Assembly (NCBI GenBank): GCA_963775635.1
Contig: CAVZJO010000004.1
Coordinates: 52,070-116,069, forward strand
Source: JALORV01 sp963775635
GTDB taxonomy: Bacteria > Pseudomonadota > Gammaproteobacteria > Burkholderiales > Burkholderiaceae_F
Length of the DNA stretch: 64,000 bases
Direction: 5' to 3'
The position numbers were made by a program, and so were the translations under genes. Numbering within the stretch: position 1 is the stretch's first letter; each line of letters opens with the position of its first letter. Below the pieces are notes generated by a model that saw only the letters and a list, made by a program, of their open reading frames with translations, was not told the origin of the DNA and did not search any database. Positions 46,715-54,563 of the stretch are shown in pieces.

Positions 46715-47995
46715 TCAGCGCGCGGCAGCAACGCGCAGCAGGCAGGCGGAATTGGTACCGCCGAAGCCGCGCGACAGCACGAGGACCACGTCGCTCCGCG
46801 GCGCACGAGTCTCGCGCTTAACATTGATCGGGCCGCATTGCGGGTCGATCTCGTCGAGTGTCGCCACACCCGGTACCACGTTTGCGCGCAGCGCCGCGAT
46901 CGCCAGGACGATCTCGATCAGCCCGGCCGCGGCGAGCAGGTGACCGAACGCCCATTTGAAGGCGGTGACCGGCGGCATGTCCGCGCCGAACACGCGCGCC
47001 AGTGCGCGGGCCTCGGAGACATCCGAATTCGGCGTGCCGTTGCCGTGCCCGACGATCGCGCCGACGTCGCGTGGGCTGAGCGACGACGCGGTCAGGGCGG
47101 CTTCGATCGCCCGCACCAAACCGTCGCCGTGGCCGTCGACCGGCAGCAAGCCCAGGCCGTCGCTGCCGTTGCCCGCGCCCAGCACTTCGCCGAGCACGCG
47201 CGCGCCGCGCTCGCGAGCAGCCGACTCGGTTTCGACCACCAGTGCCGCCGCACCTTCGCCCATCGCGCTGCCCTCATGTCGGACATCGAAAGGTCGCAGC
47301 GGGCCGGCGGCGAGCAACCCCATGCGTTGGTAGTAGAGCAGCGTCTGCGGTTCGATCGGCGCTTCGTGAGCGGCCACGACGGCGCGCGCGCATTCTCCGG
47401 CGCGCAGCGCATCGGCCGCCTCGGCCAGCGCCAGATGCCCGCTGACGCTGTGGTTGGTGATGCAGGCGTTCGGGCCCTTGAGGCCGTGCCGGATACCGAT
47501 GTGGCCGAGCACGTTGTTGGGCAACGATCGCAGCAGCCACATCGGGTTGACGGTGGTCGACAATTCGCGGCCGAAGGCCGGCAGGTTGCCGTCGGCAGCC
47601 GCAATGAGCGGCAGGTAATCGTATTGGTTGCCAAACGCGCCGCCGCCGCTGCCGACGAACACGCCGGTGCTATCGGCAAGCATGGTGGCTCCCTGCTCGT
47701 CGAGCGTGTCGCGCCATGCAGCGAACGCTGACTCCTCGAGCGCGCGGTCGGCGGCGTACAGTCCGAACACGTCGGTGCGGCGGATGAACTTCAGCAGCTT
47801 GCGATCGCCGGTCAGTGCGCCCGCGTTGTAGTCGCCGACCTCGGCGGCCACCGTGACGGGCCACGCGCCGGCATCCCATTGCGTGATCGGTCCGATGGCC
47901 GATCGCCCATCGAGTATGGCCTGCAGGATGTCGGCGGGGCTGCGGCCGGAGCCGCAGATGGCGCCGCAGCCGGTGATCACGACGCGCGTGGTCAT
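46715..47995 (-). CDS. Beta-ketoacyl-ACP synthase homologue with Ser in place of the catalytic Cys
   Basis: 426 residues from the ATG at 47995. Thiolase-fold KAS pattern throughout: VVITGCGAICGSGRSPADI, GSAMGEGAAALVVETE and LSRGFGGTNSACLL. The two catalytic His are kept (His317 in VGHGNGTPNSD and His352 in FKWAFGHLLAAAGL, with Lys347), but the nucleophile motif T-A-C-x-S-G reads N-H-S-V-S-G, so position 183 is Ser. Without Cys it cannot form the usual acyl thioester; it may act as chain-length factor or as a decarboxylating partner of the upstream KS. It begins 12 bp after that KS. Confidence 0.88.
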   Translation of the reverse strand: MTTRVVITGCGAICGSGRSPADILQAILDGRSAIGPITQWDAGAWPVTVAAEVGDYNAGALTGDRKLLKFIRRTDVFGLYAADRALEESAFAAWRDTLDEQGATMLADSTGVFVGSGGGAFGNQYDYLPLIAAADGNLPAFGRELSTTVNPMWLLRSLPNNVLGHIGIRHGLKGPNACITNHSVSGHLALAEAADALRAGECARAVVAAHEAPIEPQTLLYYQRMGLLAAGPLRPFDVRHEGSAMGEGAAALVVETESAARERGARVLGEVLGAGNGSDGLGLLPVDGHGDGLVRAIEAALTASSLSPRDVGAIVGHGNGTPNSDVSEARALARVFGADMPPVTAFKWAFGHLLAAAGLIEIVLAIAALRANVVPGVATLDEIDPQCGPINVKRETRAPRSDVVLVLSRGFGGTNSACLLRVAAAR

Positions 47996-48006
47996 GTCGA
48001 TGCCGT

Positions 48007-49335
48007 TCAGACGGACTTCGACGAACGAGCGTCGACCGCCGCCGGATGCCGGAACGCCAGACAGCTGTTGGAGCCGCCGAAGCCGAGCGAATTCGACAGC
48101 GCCAGCCGCACGTCGCGCTTGCGTGGAGTGTCGCGCACCACGTCGATGTCGCAGTCGGGATCGAGTTCGCGCAAATTGGCGTTGACGGGCAGCGTGCCGT
48201 GGTGGATCGCCAGTGCGCACACGGCGGCTTCCACTGCGCCGGCAGCGGCGATCAGATGCCCCATCACGCTCTTGGTCGAGCTGACTGCCACGTTGCGCCA
48301 GTTTTCTCCGAACACCGCCTTCACAGCAGCGCATTCGCTGCGGTCGTTCATCCAGGTCGACGTGCCGTGCGCATTCAGGTAATCGACTTCTTCGATGGTG
48401 CCTCGCGCGTCGGCGATCGCCTGCCGCATCGCCTGGATCGGTCCGTCGCCCGACGGGTGAGAATCGGTGATCCGATAGCTCGACAGCGAGTTGCCGTCAC
48501 CGGCCAGTTCGGCGTAGATGCGCGCGCCGCGCCGCCGTGCCGACTCCCATTCCTCGAGCACGACGAATCCGGCTCCCTCGCCGAGCACGAAGCCGTTGCG
48601 GGTCACGTCGAACGGTCGGCTCGCGCGCTCGGGCGTGTCGTTGTCGGGCGACACCGCATTGAGCAGGCAGAAGCCGGCCAGACCGACCGGACTGACCATC
48701 GAATCGAAGCCACCGGCCAGCACGCGATCGGCGACGCCGCGACGGATCAGCTTGAGCCCGGTGCCGACGGCCTGCCCGCCGGAGGCACACGCGGTATGCA
48801 CCGAACTCGCGTAACCGCGAATGCCGAACACGCGCAGCAGCAGCGCGATCCCGGCGCTGGACTGGCTGCGGCAGAACACCAGCGGATCGGCCGCCGATTC
48901 GTGCGCCGCCAGCAGGCGATCGGGCTCGAGTTCGCCGGCACTGGCTGCTTCCTTCTGCACCTGCGCTAGGTCTTCGTAGGTCACGCCCATCATGCCGGTG
49001 CCGACCACGCAGCCCCAGCGATCGGCCGTCTCCGCATTCGGCCGGATGCCGGCGTCATCCAACGCCTGTGACGCGGCCACCAGCGCGAAGCGGTGCGCAC
49101 GATTGGCGAACTTCACCAGCTTGCGATCGCCGGCAGCCTGCTCAACCAGCTCGTCGGGCAGGCCCTTGACCTCGGCCGCGATGCGCACCGGAAAACCGCT
49201 CGCGTCAAAGCTCGCGATTGGTGCGACTCCGCTGCGCGCAGCCAGCAGTGCGTCCCAGGTCGATGCGACATCGTTGCCGGCTGGGGTGACAAGTCCCAGC
49301 CCGGTGATCGCGACACGGCGTTGTCCTGTGCTCAT
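48007..49335 (-). CDS. Beta-ketoacyl-ACP synthase, FabF type, complete catalytic triad
   Basis: 442 residues from the ATG at 49335, overlapping the upstream stop (ATGA). Catalytic Cys183 in VHTACASGGQAVG, His323 in NAHGTSTWMND, Lys355 and His360 in STKSVMGHLIAAAG. It also has VLGEGAGFVVLEEWE and LSNSLGFGGSNSCL. It condenses malonyl-ACP with a growing acyl chain by Claisen reaction. Pairing with a Cys-less homologue is like KS-alpha/KS-beta pairs and like the two ketosynthases of the rhizobial long-chain lipid A locus. Confidence 0.92.
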   Translation of the reverse strand: MSTGQRRVAITGLGLVTPAGNDVASTWDALLAARSGVAPIASFDASGFPVRIAAEVKGLPDELVEQAAGDRKLVKFANRAHRFALVAASQALDDAGIRPNAETADRWGCVVGTGMMGVTYEDLAQVQKEAASAGELEPDRLLAAHESAADPLVFCRSQSSAGIALLLRVFGIRGYASSVHTACASGGQAVGTGLKLIRRGVADRVLAGGFDSMVSPVGLAGFCLLNAVSPDNDTPERASRPFDVTRNGFVLGEGAGFVVLEEWESARRRGARIYAELAGDGNSLSSYRITDSHPSGDGPIQAMRQAIADARGTIEEVDYLNAHGTSTWMNDRSECAAVKAVFGENWRNVAVSSTKSVMGHLIAAAGAVEAAVCALAIHHGTLPVNANLRELDPDCDIDVVRDTPRKRDVRLALSNSLGFGGSNSCLAFRHPAAVDARSSKSV

Positions 49336-50186
49336 TGCAATCCTCCCGCACCGAGCTCCATCCGCGCGCCGGCAACCGGCTTGCCGTCCGCTTTGGCCGT
49401 GAGCTTCATGCGCGCGCGCTGCGGGGTGGCGTCGATCAGTTCGACATCGAGCTCGAGCTCTGCACCAGGCGCCGTGAACGAACGGATCTTCACGTGGCTG
49501 ACGTTGCGCACCTCGAACGGTGCGTCACCCTGCGCATGGGGGCGTTCGCGCGCCAGCGGAACCGCGAGCTGGGCAAAGGCGTCCATCAGCAGGGTGCCCG
49601 GAAACACCGGCCGGCGCGGAAAATGGTCGTCGAAGTAAGCGGCCTCGGTGCGCTGAGGGACTCGAAGGTTCGCTCGAACGCGCCGGCCCGGAGCGTGCTC
49701 GACGGTGGTGAGCTGCGGCACGGGCACGCCGTTGAAGCGATCGGCCGCGGCACCGCGCGTGCACAGTAGGGCGAAGTCCGAACGTACGGTCTCCGGCGCA
49801 TCGAATTCTTCCATCGGCAACATCGGCCCGACGCAGTCCACCAGTTCGACCGCACAATGCCCGTTGATCGAGGCGCGGCCACTGTAGGCGACCGCTTCGG
49901 GATCGCAGCGCTCGATGTTGGCTTCGAGCGCGAGTAATGCGCCGGGTGCGGCTGCGTGGTGATAGCGGCTTTCGGCCGCCAGCCCGGCGACCGGTCGCCA
50001 GGCAAAGTCGAGTCGCGCCATCGCCGACCAGGCGGCGAGCTGGCCGACGGCCTCGGCCATCAACGAATTAGGAAAGCGAGTCACGTGCGGCGGAACGGTG
50101 TAGATGCCCTCGACGCGGACACCGGGCGTGCAACGGGTGATGCGGTCGACGAATGAAAAGGCGCGGAAGCGCTCGCTGATGGGCAT
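49332..50186 (-). CDS. Double-hotdog 3-hydroxyacyl-ACP dehydratase-like protein
   Basis: 284 residues from the ATG at 50186. Two hotdog modules: the N-terminal one has PHVTRFPNSLMAEAVGQLAA and the C-terminal one DDHFPRRPVFPGTLLMDAF followed by AQLA, which keeps the FabZ His and replaces the usual Glu by Asp. FabA/FabZ-type enzymes remove water from 3-hydroxyacyl-ACP. Double hotdogs are usual in dedicated lipid or polyketide pathways. It follows the carrier protein by 32 bp and overlaps the KS start. Confidence 0.82.
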   Translation of the reverse strand: MPISERFRAFSFVDRITRCTPGVRVEGIYTVPPHVTRFPNSLMAEAVGQLAAWSAMARLDFAWRPVAGLAAESRYHHAAAPGALLALEANIERCDPEAVAYSGRASINGHCAVELVDCVGPMLPMEEFDAPETVRSDFALLCTRGAAADRFNGVPVPQLTTVEHAPGRRVRANLRVPQRTEAAYFDDHFPRRPVFPGTLLMDAFAQLAVPLARERPHAQGDAPFEVRNVSHVKIRSFTAPGAELELDVELIDATPQRARMKLTAKADGKPVAGARMELGAGGLQ

Positions 50187-50218
50187 CGCGGCTGCGTTCG
50201 TCGCCGGGTGCGCGACGA

Positions 50219-50647
50219 TCAGGCCGCGAGGGGCGCCGCGCGCTGCGCGCGAACAACTACCTTGCAAAAGGTCTCGGGTGTGAACAGGCGGGGGATGTCG
50301 GCGGCTTTGAACGGCGCGGCGATGCGCTCGGCGGGAACTTCGCTGAGAAACTCGCGCAACCGAGCGAGGCCCGTCTCCGAAACAATGCCTTTGCTCTCGA
50401 ACTCGGCCTCGGAAAGCGTCCCGCGCGCATCTTCGACAATCTTGCCGCGCGGAATCTTCACGCCGAATCCGCGCTCGAGACGGAACACCAGGTCCAGGAA
50501 GTCGATCGACTCCGCGTCCAACTCCTCGATCAGCGACACCCTCGGCTTGACGTCCTCGACCTCGCAACCGAGCGCATCGGCGATGATCTGAGCGACCTTC
50601 GGGAATACAGCGTCGATATCCTGCTGGCTGATGGCCTGTTCTGCCAT
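50219..50647 (-). CDS. Acyl carrier protein, AcpXL-like, with C-terminal extension
   Basis: 142 residues from the ATG at 50647, with ribosome site AAGGGAG. Helix II begins ELDAESIDFLDLVFRLERGF; Ser47 is the phosphopantetheine site. The D-x-x-S-I-D-F-L-D-L-V-F helix and following GVKIPRG are closer in style to rhizobial AcpXL than to the housekeeping ACP, which reads LGADSLDTVELVM. About 60 residues follow the normal end of an ACP (SEAEFESKGIVSETGLARLR, PAERIAAPFKAADIPRLFTP); their function is unknown. It sits at the centre of the acyl locus. Confidence 0.88.
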   Translation of the reverse strand: MAEQAISQQDIDAVFPKVAQIIADALGCEVEDVKPRVSLIEELDAESIDFLDLVFRLERGFGVKIPRGKIVEDARGTLSEAEFESKGIVSETGLARLREFLSEVPAERIAAPFKAADIPRLFTPETFCKVVVRAQRAAPLAA

Positions 50648-50660
50648 TTTCTCTCCCTTA

Positions 50661-51419
50661 TCAATCCATCTTGAAGCCGCCGTCGACGTGCAGCACCTCG
50701 CCGGTGATGTAGTCGGCAAACCGCGAAGCGAGGAACCAGACGGCGTGGGCTACATCTTCGGGCTGCCCATAGCGGCGCAGCAGTATGCGTGCCTTGACTT
50801 CATCGCCCGCCAGATCGCGCACCTGCTGTGACATCTCGGTTTCGATCACGCCAGGGGCCACGCAGTTTACCGAAATCTTGCGCGAGGCCAGCTCGACCGC
50901 CATCGCGCGGGTGAATGCATTGATCGCGCCCTTGCTCGCTGCATAGTTCGCCTGGCCGCGCCCGCCCTTGTCGGCGGCCACCGAACTCAGATTGATGATG
51001 CGACCGGCGCGCTTCGAGATCATGTGCGGAACGACCGCGCGCGTCACGTTGAAGGCGCCCCCGATATTGGTATCGAGCACGCTGTGGATGTCGTCGTCGC
51101 TGAGCAGCGCCAGCAGGTTGTCGCGCACGATGCCGGCGTTGTTGACCAGCACGTCGATGCGACCGCGGCTCTCGATCAGCCGCTCGATTGCGGCGGTAAC
51201 GGCTGCGCCGTCGGCCACGTCGACTTGCTGCGCCTCGGCTTTGCCGCCGGCCGTCGCGACTGCCGATACGACTTCGCGCGCGGCTTCGGCGTTGCCGCGG
51301 TAGAAGAAGACGACGTCGGCGCCGTCGCCGGCTAGCCGCTCGACGATTGCCCGGCCAATGCCGCGGCTGCCGCCGGTCACCAGTGCGACTTTGCCTGCCA
51401 GGCCGGAGTCGAGGGGCAT
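50661..51419 (-). CDS. 3-oxoacyl-ACP reductase, FabG type
   Basis: 252 residues from the ATG at 51419. NADP loop ALVTGGSRGIGRAIVERLAG, NNAG motif in VLVNNAGIVRDNLL, catalytic Ser in RIINLSSVAADKG and the Y-x3-K pair in GQANYAASKGAINAF. Ends with TGEVLHVDGGFKMD, typical of FabG. It reduces 3-oxoacyl-ACP to 3-hydroxyacyl-ACP. Only 13 bp before the ACP gene and 157 bp after the FabL-like gene, with a tandem repeat in between. Confidence 0.92.
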   Translation of the reverse strand: MPLDSGLAGKVALVTGGSRGIGRAIVERLAGDGADVVFFYRGNAEAAREVVSAVATAGGKAEAQQVDVADGAAVTAAIERLIESRGRIDVLVNNAGIVRDNLLALLSDDDIHSVLDTNIGGAFNVTRAVVPHMISKRAGRIINLSSVAADKGGRGQANYAASKGAINAFTRAMAVELASRKISVNCVAPGVIETEMSQQVRDLAGDEVKARILLRRYGQPEDVAHAVWFLASRFADYITGEVLHVDGGFKMD

Positions 51420-51421
51420 CG

Positions 51422-51570
51422 TCAGTGCCCGCGCGGCCGCCCGAAGGGCACTGAGCCCCCGCGGGGGGCAGCGACCGAAGGAGGCGTGGGAGTCCTCAGT
51501 GCCCGCACGGCCGCCCGAAGGGCACTGACGCCCCCTCGGGGGGCAGCGAACGAAGCGAGCGTGGGGGTCC
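51422..51570. repeat. Two tandem ~75-bp copies of a double-hairpin repeat
   Basis: Copy 1 spans 51422-51495 and copy 2 51496-51570. Each opens TCAGTGCCCGC, has an AGTGCCC...GGGCACT inverted repeat, then a C5/G6 or C6/G6 hairpin (CCCCCGCGGGGGGC, GCCCCCTCGGGGGGC), and ends GCGTGGGAGTCC or GCGTGGGGGTCC. They fill nearly all of the gap between the FabL-like and FabG-like genes. Repeats of this build are common between genes in Burkholderiales; they may affect mRNA stability or attenuation. Confidence 0.8.
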
Positions 51571-51576
51571 TCAACT

Positions 51577-52371
51577 TCATCCCGAGATGGCAAAGCCGCC
51601 GTCGACGAACAGCGTATGGCCGTTGATCATCGCGGCTTCCGGCAGGCACAGCAGGTAGACCGCTCCGGCGACATCGTCCGGCGTCAGTACCGGGCCGGCG
51701 GGCGACCGCTCCTTGAACGAAGCGACCAGTTCCTCGCGGTTCGGGAAATAGGCGAGCGCATCAGTCTCGACCACGCCGGCGCTGACCGCGTTGACGCGGA
51801 TTCCGCGCGGACCCAGTTCCTGGGCGAGCGAGCGCACCAGTGATTCGAGCGCCGCCTTGGAGGCACCGATGAACGCGTAGTTGGGCATCGCGCGCAAGGA
51901 ACCCAGACTCGACAAGGCGACGATGCGGCCGCCCGCGTGCATCATCGGCGCAGCTCGCTGTGCCAGCAGATTCAGCGCGAACGCGTTCGTCTCCATGCAC
52001 CAGCGCCAGTGTTTCAGCGACATCTCGAGGGCGGGCTTCAGCACGCCGCTGGCGGCGTTGCTGATGACGATGTCGAGTCGGTCGAACTGCGTGCGCAGCT
52101 CGGTGAACATCTCGTCAACACTGTCCGGCAGTCCGACGCTCGCCTTCAGCGCGACGGCACGCCGGCCCAGCGCGCGGAACTCCGCGCACAGCGCCTCGGC
52201 TTCCTCGTGGCTGTTGTAATAGTTGAGCGCGACGTCGCAACCCGAATGGGCGAGCTTGCGCGCGATCGCGCGGCCGATTCCGCGCGCTCCGCCGGTGACG
52301 AGCGCGATTCGACCTGCAAGCGGCTGCGCGGGGTCCATGCGGGTCGTGCCGGGAGCGGTTTCGGATGGCAT
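51577..52371 (-). CDS. Enoyl-ACP reductase, FabL type (short-chain dehydrogenase family)
   Basis: 264 residues from the ATG at 52371 (an ATG 11 codons in is possible). Cofactor loop IALVTGGARGIGRAIARKLA, SNAASG in place of NNAG, catalytic region MPNYAFIGASKAALESLVRS where the Tyr-Lys spacing is Y-x6-K, the mark of enoyl-ACP reductases, not the Y-x3-K of FabG. The following VVETDALAYFPNREELV closely follows the FabL pattern of Bacillus. It would saturate the trans-2-enoyl-ACP made by the dehydratase, closing the elongation cycle and arguing for a saturated product. First gene of the leftward locus. Confidence 0.85.
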   Translation of the reverse strand: MPSETAPGTTRMDPAQPLAGRIALVTGGARGIGRAIARKLAHSGCDVALNYYNSHEEAEALCAEFRALGRRAVALKASVGLPDSVDEMFTELRTQFDRLDIVISNAASGVLKPALEMSLKHWRWCMETNAFALNLLAQRAAPMMHAGGRIVALSSLGSLRAMPNYAFIGASKAALESLVRSLAQELGPRGIRVNAVSAGVVETDALAYFPNREELVASFKERSPAGPVLTPDDVAGAVYLLCLPEAAMINGHTLFVDGGFAISG

Positions 52372-52580
52372 GGGGAGTGATGCGATCGGCGCGCGATGCC
52401 GTGCGCGGCCGCCATTGTATTTTGTTTGCGGGCCGGTCTTTCGACCGCGCGCATGACGGCTTGCAAATGCGGCTCCCGGCAGGACACACTGCGCCGGGTG
52501 CGCCCAGCCTTCGTTGAGTCCGACTCTGACAGCCGCCGTCGCGGATCGCTGGTGCCGGGCGAACGGCTCCGCCTGTCGCT

Positions 52581-53546
52581 ATGAGTGCGGCGGATTCCAT
52601 CCCTGTTTCGCGACGCGAGACCTCGAGGCAACGAGCGGCCTTGCTGCTCGCCTTGGCGCTGGTGCTGGTGTGGGGGATCAACTTCAGCGTGCAGAAGGCG
52701 GTGTTCGCCGCGCTGACTCCCGGCGGATTCCTGTTTGCGCGCTACCTGATCATGCCGGTCTGCGCGATCGCGTTGCTGTGGCAGCGCTACGGGTTGCGCT
52801 GGCCGCGGCTGCCGCGCAGCGAGTGGTGGGCGCTGCTGCGGCTCGGCTTGCTTGGCCACCTGATGCACGTCGGGCTGGTGACTTTCGGCATCGACTGGTC
52901 GACCGCGTTCTCGAGCTCGCTGATCCTTGCCTGCGGGCCGGTCTTCACACTGCTGCTGCTGCGCGGCCTGGGCGTCGAACGATTGACGCGTGCGCAAATT
53001 ACTGGCGTCGCGGTGGCGTGCGCCGGCGTGCTGGTATTTCTGTCGGACAAGCTGCTGGGCGCGCAATGGCGGGCGAGCGGAGGAGATCTGGTGCTGCTGG
53101 TTGCCGCGTTCTTCTTCTCCGCCTACACAGTCGCCGCCAAGCCGCTGATCGAGCGCCACGGCGGCGTGCTGGTGATGGCTTATGCGACGCTGCTCGGTTG
53201 TGTGCCGGTGCTCGTGCTCAGTCTGCCGGCCGGTGTGCGCGTCGACTGGAGCGCAATACCGCTCGCGATCTGGGCAGGTCTCATATGGGCGGTCGTCGTG
53301 TCGGCCTTTGTTGGCTGGATCGTCTGGGGCTGGGTGAACGCGGTGCGGGGCGTCGCGCGCACGGCGCCATTGATCTACCTGATGCCGCCCGTTGCGGGGC
53401 TGGTCGCCTGGTGGGTGACCGGCGAGGGCTACGGCGCGATCAAGCTGCTGGGTGCGGCGGTGACGCTGCTCGGCGTGGCACTGGCGCAATTCGCGCGCCG
53501 CGGCGACCCGGCACGCGAGGTCGAGAGCGTGGGCGTGGTCGACTGA
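52581..53546 (+). CDS. EamA/DMT-family transporter
   Basis: 321 residues, ten spans in two EamA repeats (ALVLVWGINFSVQKAVFAAL, then LVLLVAAFFFSAYTVAAKPL). Basic N-terminus, conserved APLIYLMPPVAGLVAWWVTG near the end. A drug/metabolite exporter of unknown substrate; its position divergent from the acyl locus does not show a link. The 3' end overlaps the convergent Bug reading frame by ~107 bp, which is probably an artefact of that gene's lost stop. Confidence 0.88.
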   Translation: MSAADSIPVSRRETSRQRAALLLALALVLVWGINFSVQKAVFAALTPGGFLFARYLIMPVCAIALLWQRYGLRWPRLPRSEWWALLRLGLLGHLMHVGLVTFGIDWSTAFSSSLILACGPVFTLLLLRGLGVERLTRAQITGVAVACAGVLVFLSDKLLGAQWRASGGDLVLLVAAFFFSAYTVAAKPLIERHGGVLVMAYATLLGCVPVLVLSLPAGVRVDWSAIPLAIWAGLIWAVVVSAFVGWIVWGWVNAVRGVARTAPLIYLMPPVAGLVAWWVTGEGYGAIKLLGAAVTLLGVALAQFARRGDPAREVESVGVVD

Positions 53547-54528
53547 TTGCCGGAGTCGGGACTACGAGCCCAGCCGAGATGCCGTTTTCCTTCACCACCT
53601 TGCGCCAACGCTCGATCTCTTTTTGCATGAAGGCCTTGAAGTCAGCCGGTCCCTGGCCGGTGATCGTCATGCCCTGTGCGGCCAGCCGTTCGGCGACAGC
53701 AGGGTCCTTCAGCGCCTTCTGGATTTCGGCGTTCATCCGTTCCACGATCGCGGGCGGTGTCTTCGCCGGGGCGATCACGCCCCAGTAGGCGAGCGCCTCG
53801 AAGTTGCGGATGCCCGATTCGGCCAGCGTCGGCGTGTCCGGCAGGCTCGGATGGCGTTTCGCTCCGGTCACCGCCATCGGCCGTACCGTGCCCGCCTTCA
53901 CGTGTGGCAGCACCAGGAACACAGTGCCGATACCCAGCGGCGTGTGACCGGCGACCACGTCGTTCATCAACGGGCCGCCGCCGCGATACGGCACGTGCGT
54001 CCACGACCAGCCATCCTGCTTGCCTGCCTGGATCATCGCCAGATGACCCAGGCTACCGGTGCCGATCGAGCCGATCGTGATGCCCTTGATGCTGCGTGCA
54101 TCGGCGTTGACGTCGGCGAACTTCTGGTACTTGGACTTGGCCGAAGCCACCAGCGCCATCGGCGATGTTCCGATCAGCGTGACGTGTTCGAGATCCTTGA
54201 TCGTGTCGAAGGAGATGTTCGGGATCAGGCTGGGGTTCGTGCCATGAGTGTCGAACACGACGCCGAAGGTGTAACCGTCCGGGGCCGCCCGCGCGACCGC
54301 TGCAGTACCGATCGAACCCGAGGCGCCTCCGACGTTCTCGACGACCACGCTGTGGCCGAGTTGCTTGGACAGTTGCTGCGCGAGGATACGGGCGACCTGG
54401 TCGACCGAGCCGCCGGGTGGGAAAACCGAAATCAGCCGGATCGTTTTGTCGGGCCAGGCCTGCGCGATCGCGGAACCTGCCAGCAGTGCCAGCGCGGCGC
54501 CCGCCAGCCAGCGAGATACTCGGACCAT
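53440..54528 (-). CDS. Bug-type (TctC) solute-binding protein, 3' end probably mis-framed
   Basis: Start ATG at 54528; signal peptide RWLAGAALALLAGSAIAQA. Bug marks: IRLISVFPPGGSVDQVAR, VVVENVGGASGSIGTAAVA, WTHVPYRGGGPLMNDVVAGH and MAVTGAKRHPSLPDTPTLAE. The family normally ends just after WRKVVKENGI. Here the frame runs ~40 residues further, through Arg/Pro-rich sequence antisense to the EamA gene, to a stop at 53440. Removing one base from the CCC at 53569-53571 gives a stop (TAG) at 53562-53564, the likely true end. Substrate unknown; next to a D-amino-acid PLP enzyme. Confidence 0.88.
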   Translation of the reverse strand: MVRVSRWLAGAALALLAGSAIAQAWPDKTIRLISVFPPGGSVDQVARILAQQLSKQLGHSVVVENVGGASGSIGTAAVARAAPDGYTFGVVFDTHGTNPSLIPNISFDTIKDLEHVTLIGTSPMALVASAKSKYQKFADVNADARSIKGITIGSIGTGSLGHLAMIQAGKQDGWSWTHVPYRGGGPLMNDVVAGHTPLGIGTVFLVLPHVKAGTVRPMAVTGAKRHPSLPDTPTLAESGIRNFEALAYWGVIAPAKTPPAIVERMNAEIQKALKDPAVAERLAAQGMTITGQGPADFKAFMQKEIERWRKVVKENGISAGLVVPTPAISRPRPRSRPRVPGRRGARIAPVPRRAASPPHPAA

Positions 54529-54563
54529 GAATGCTCCTCGGTAATGGGCGCGGAGAGACTGCG

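Noticed and set aside
49332..52371. Aryl-polyene pigment cluster
   Set aside because: A Y-x6-K enoyl reductase is present and would remove the double bonds; aryl-specific ligase and typical aryl-polyene partners are not seen. Not fully excluded.
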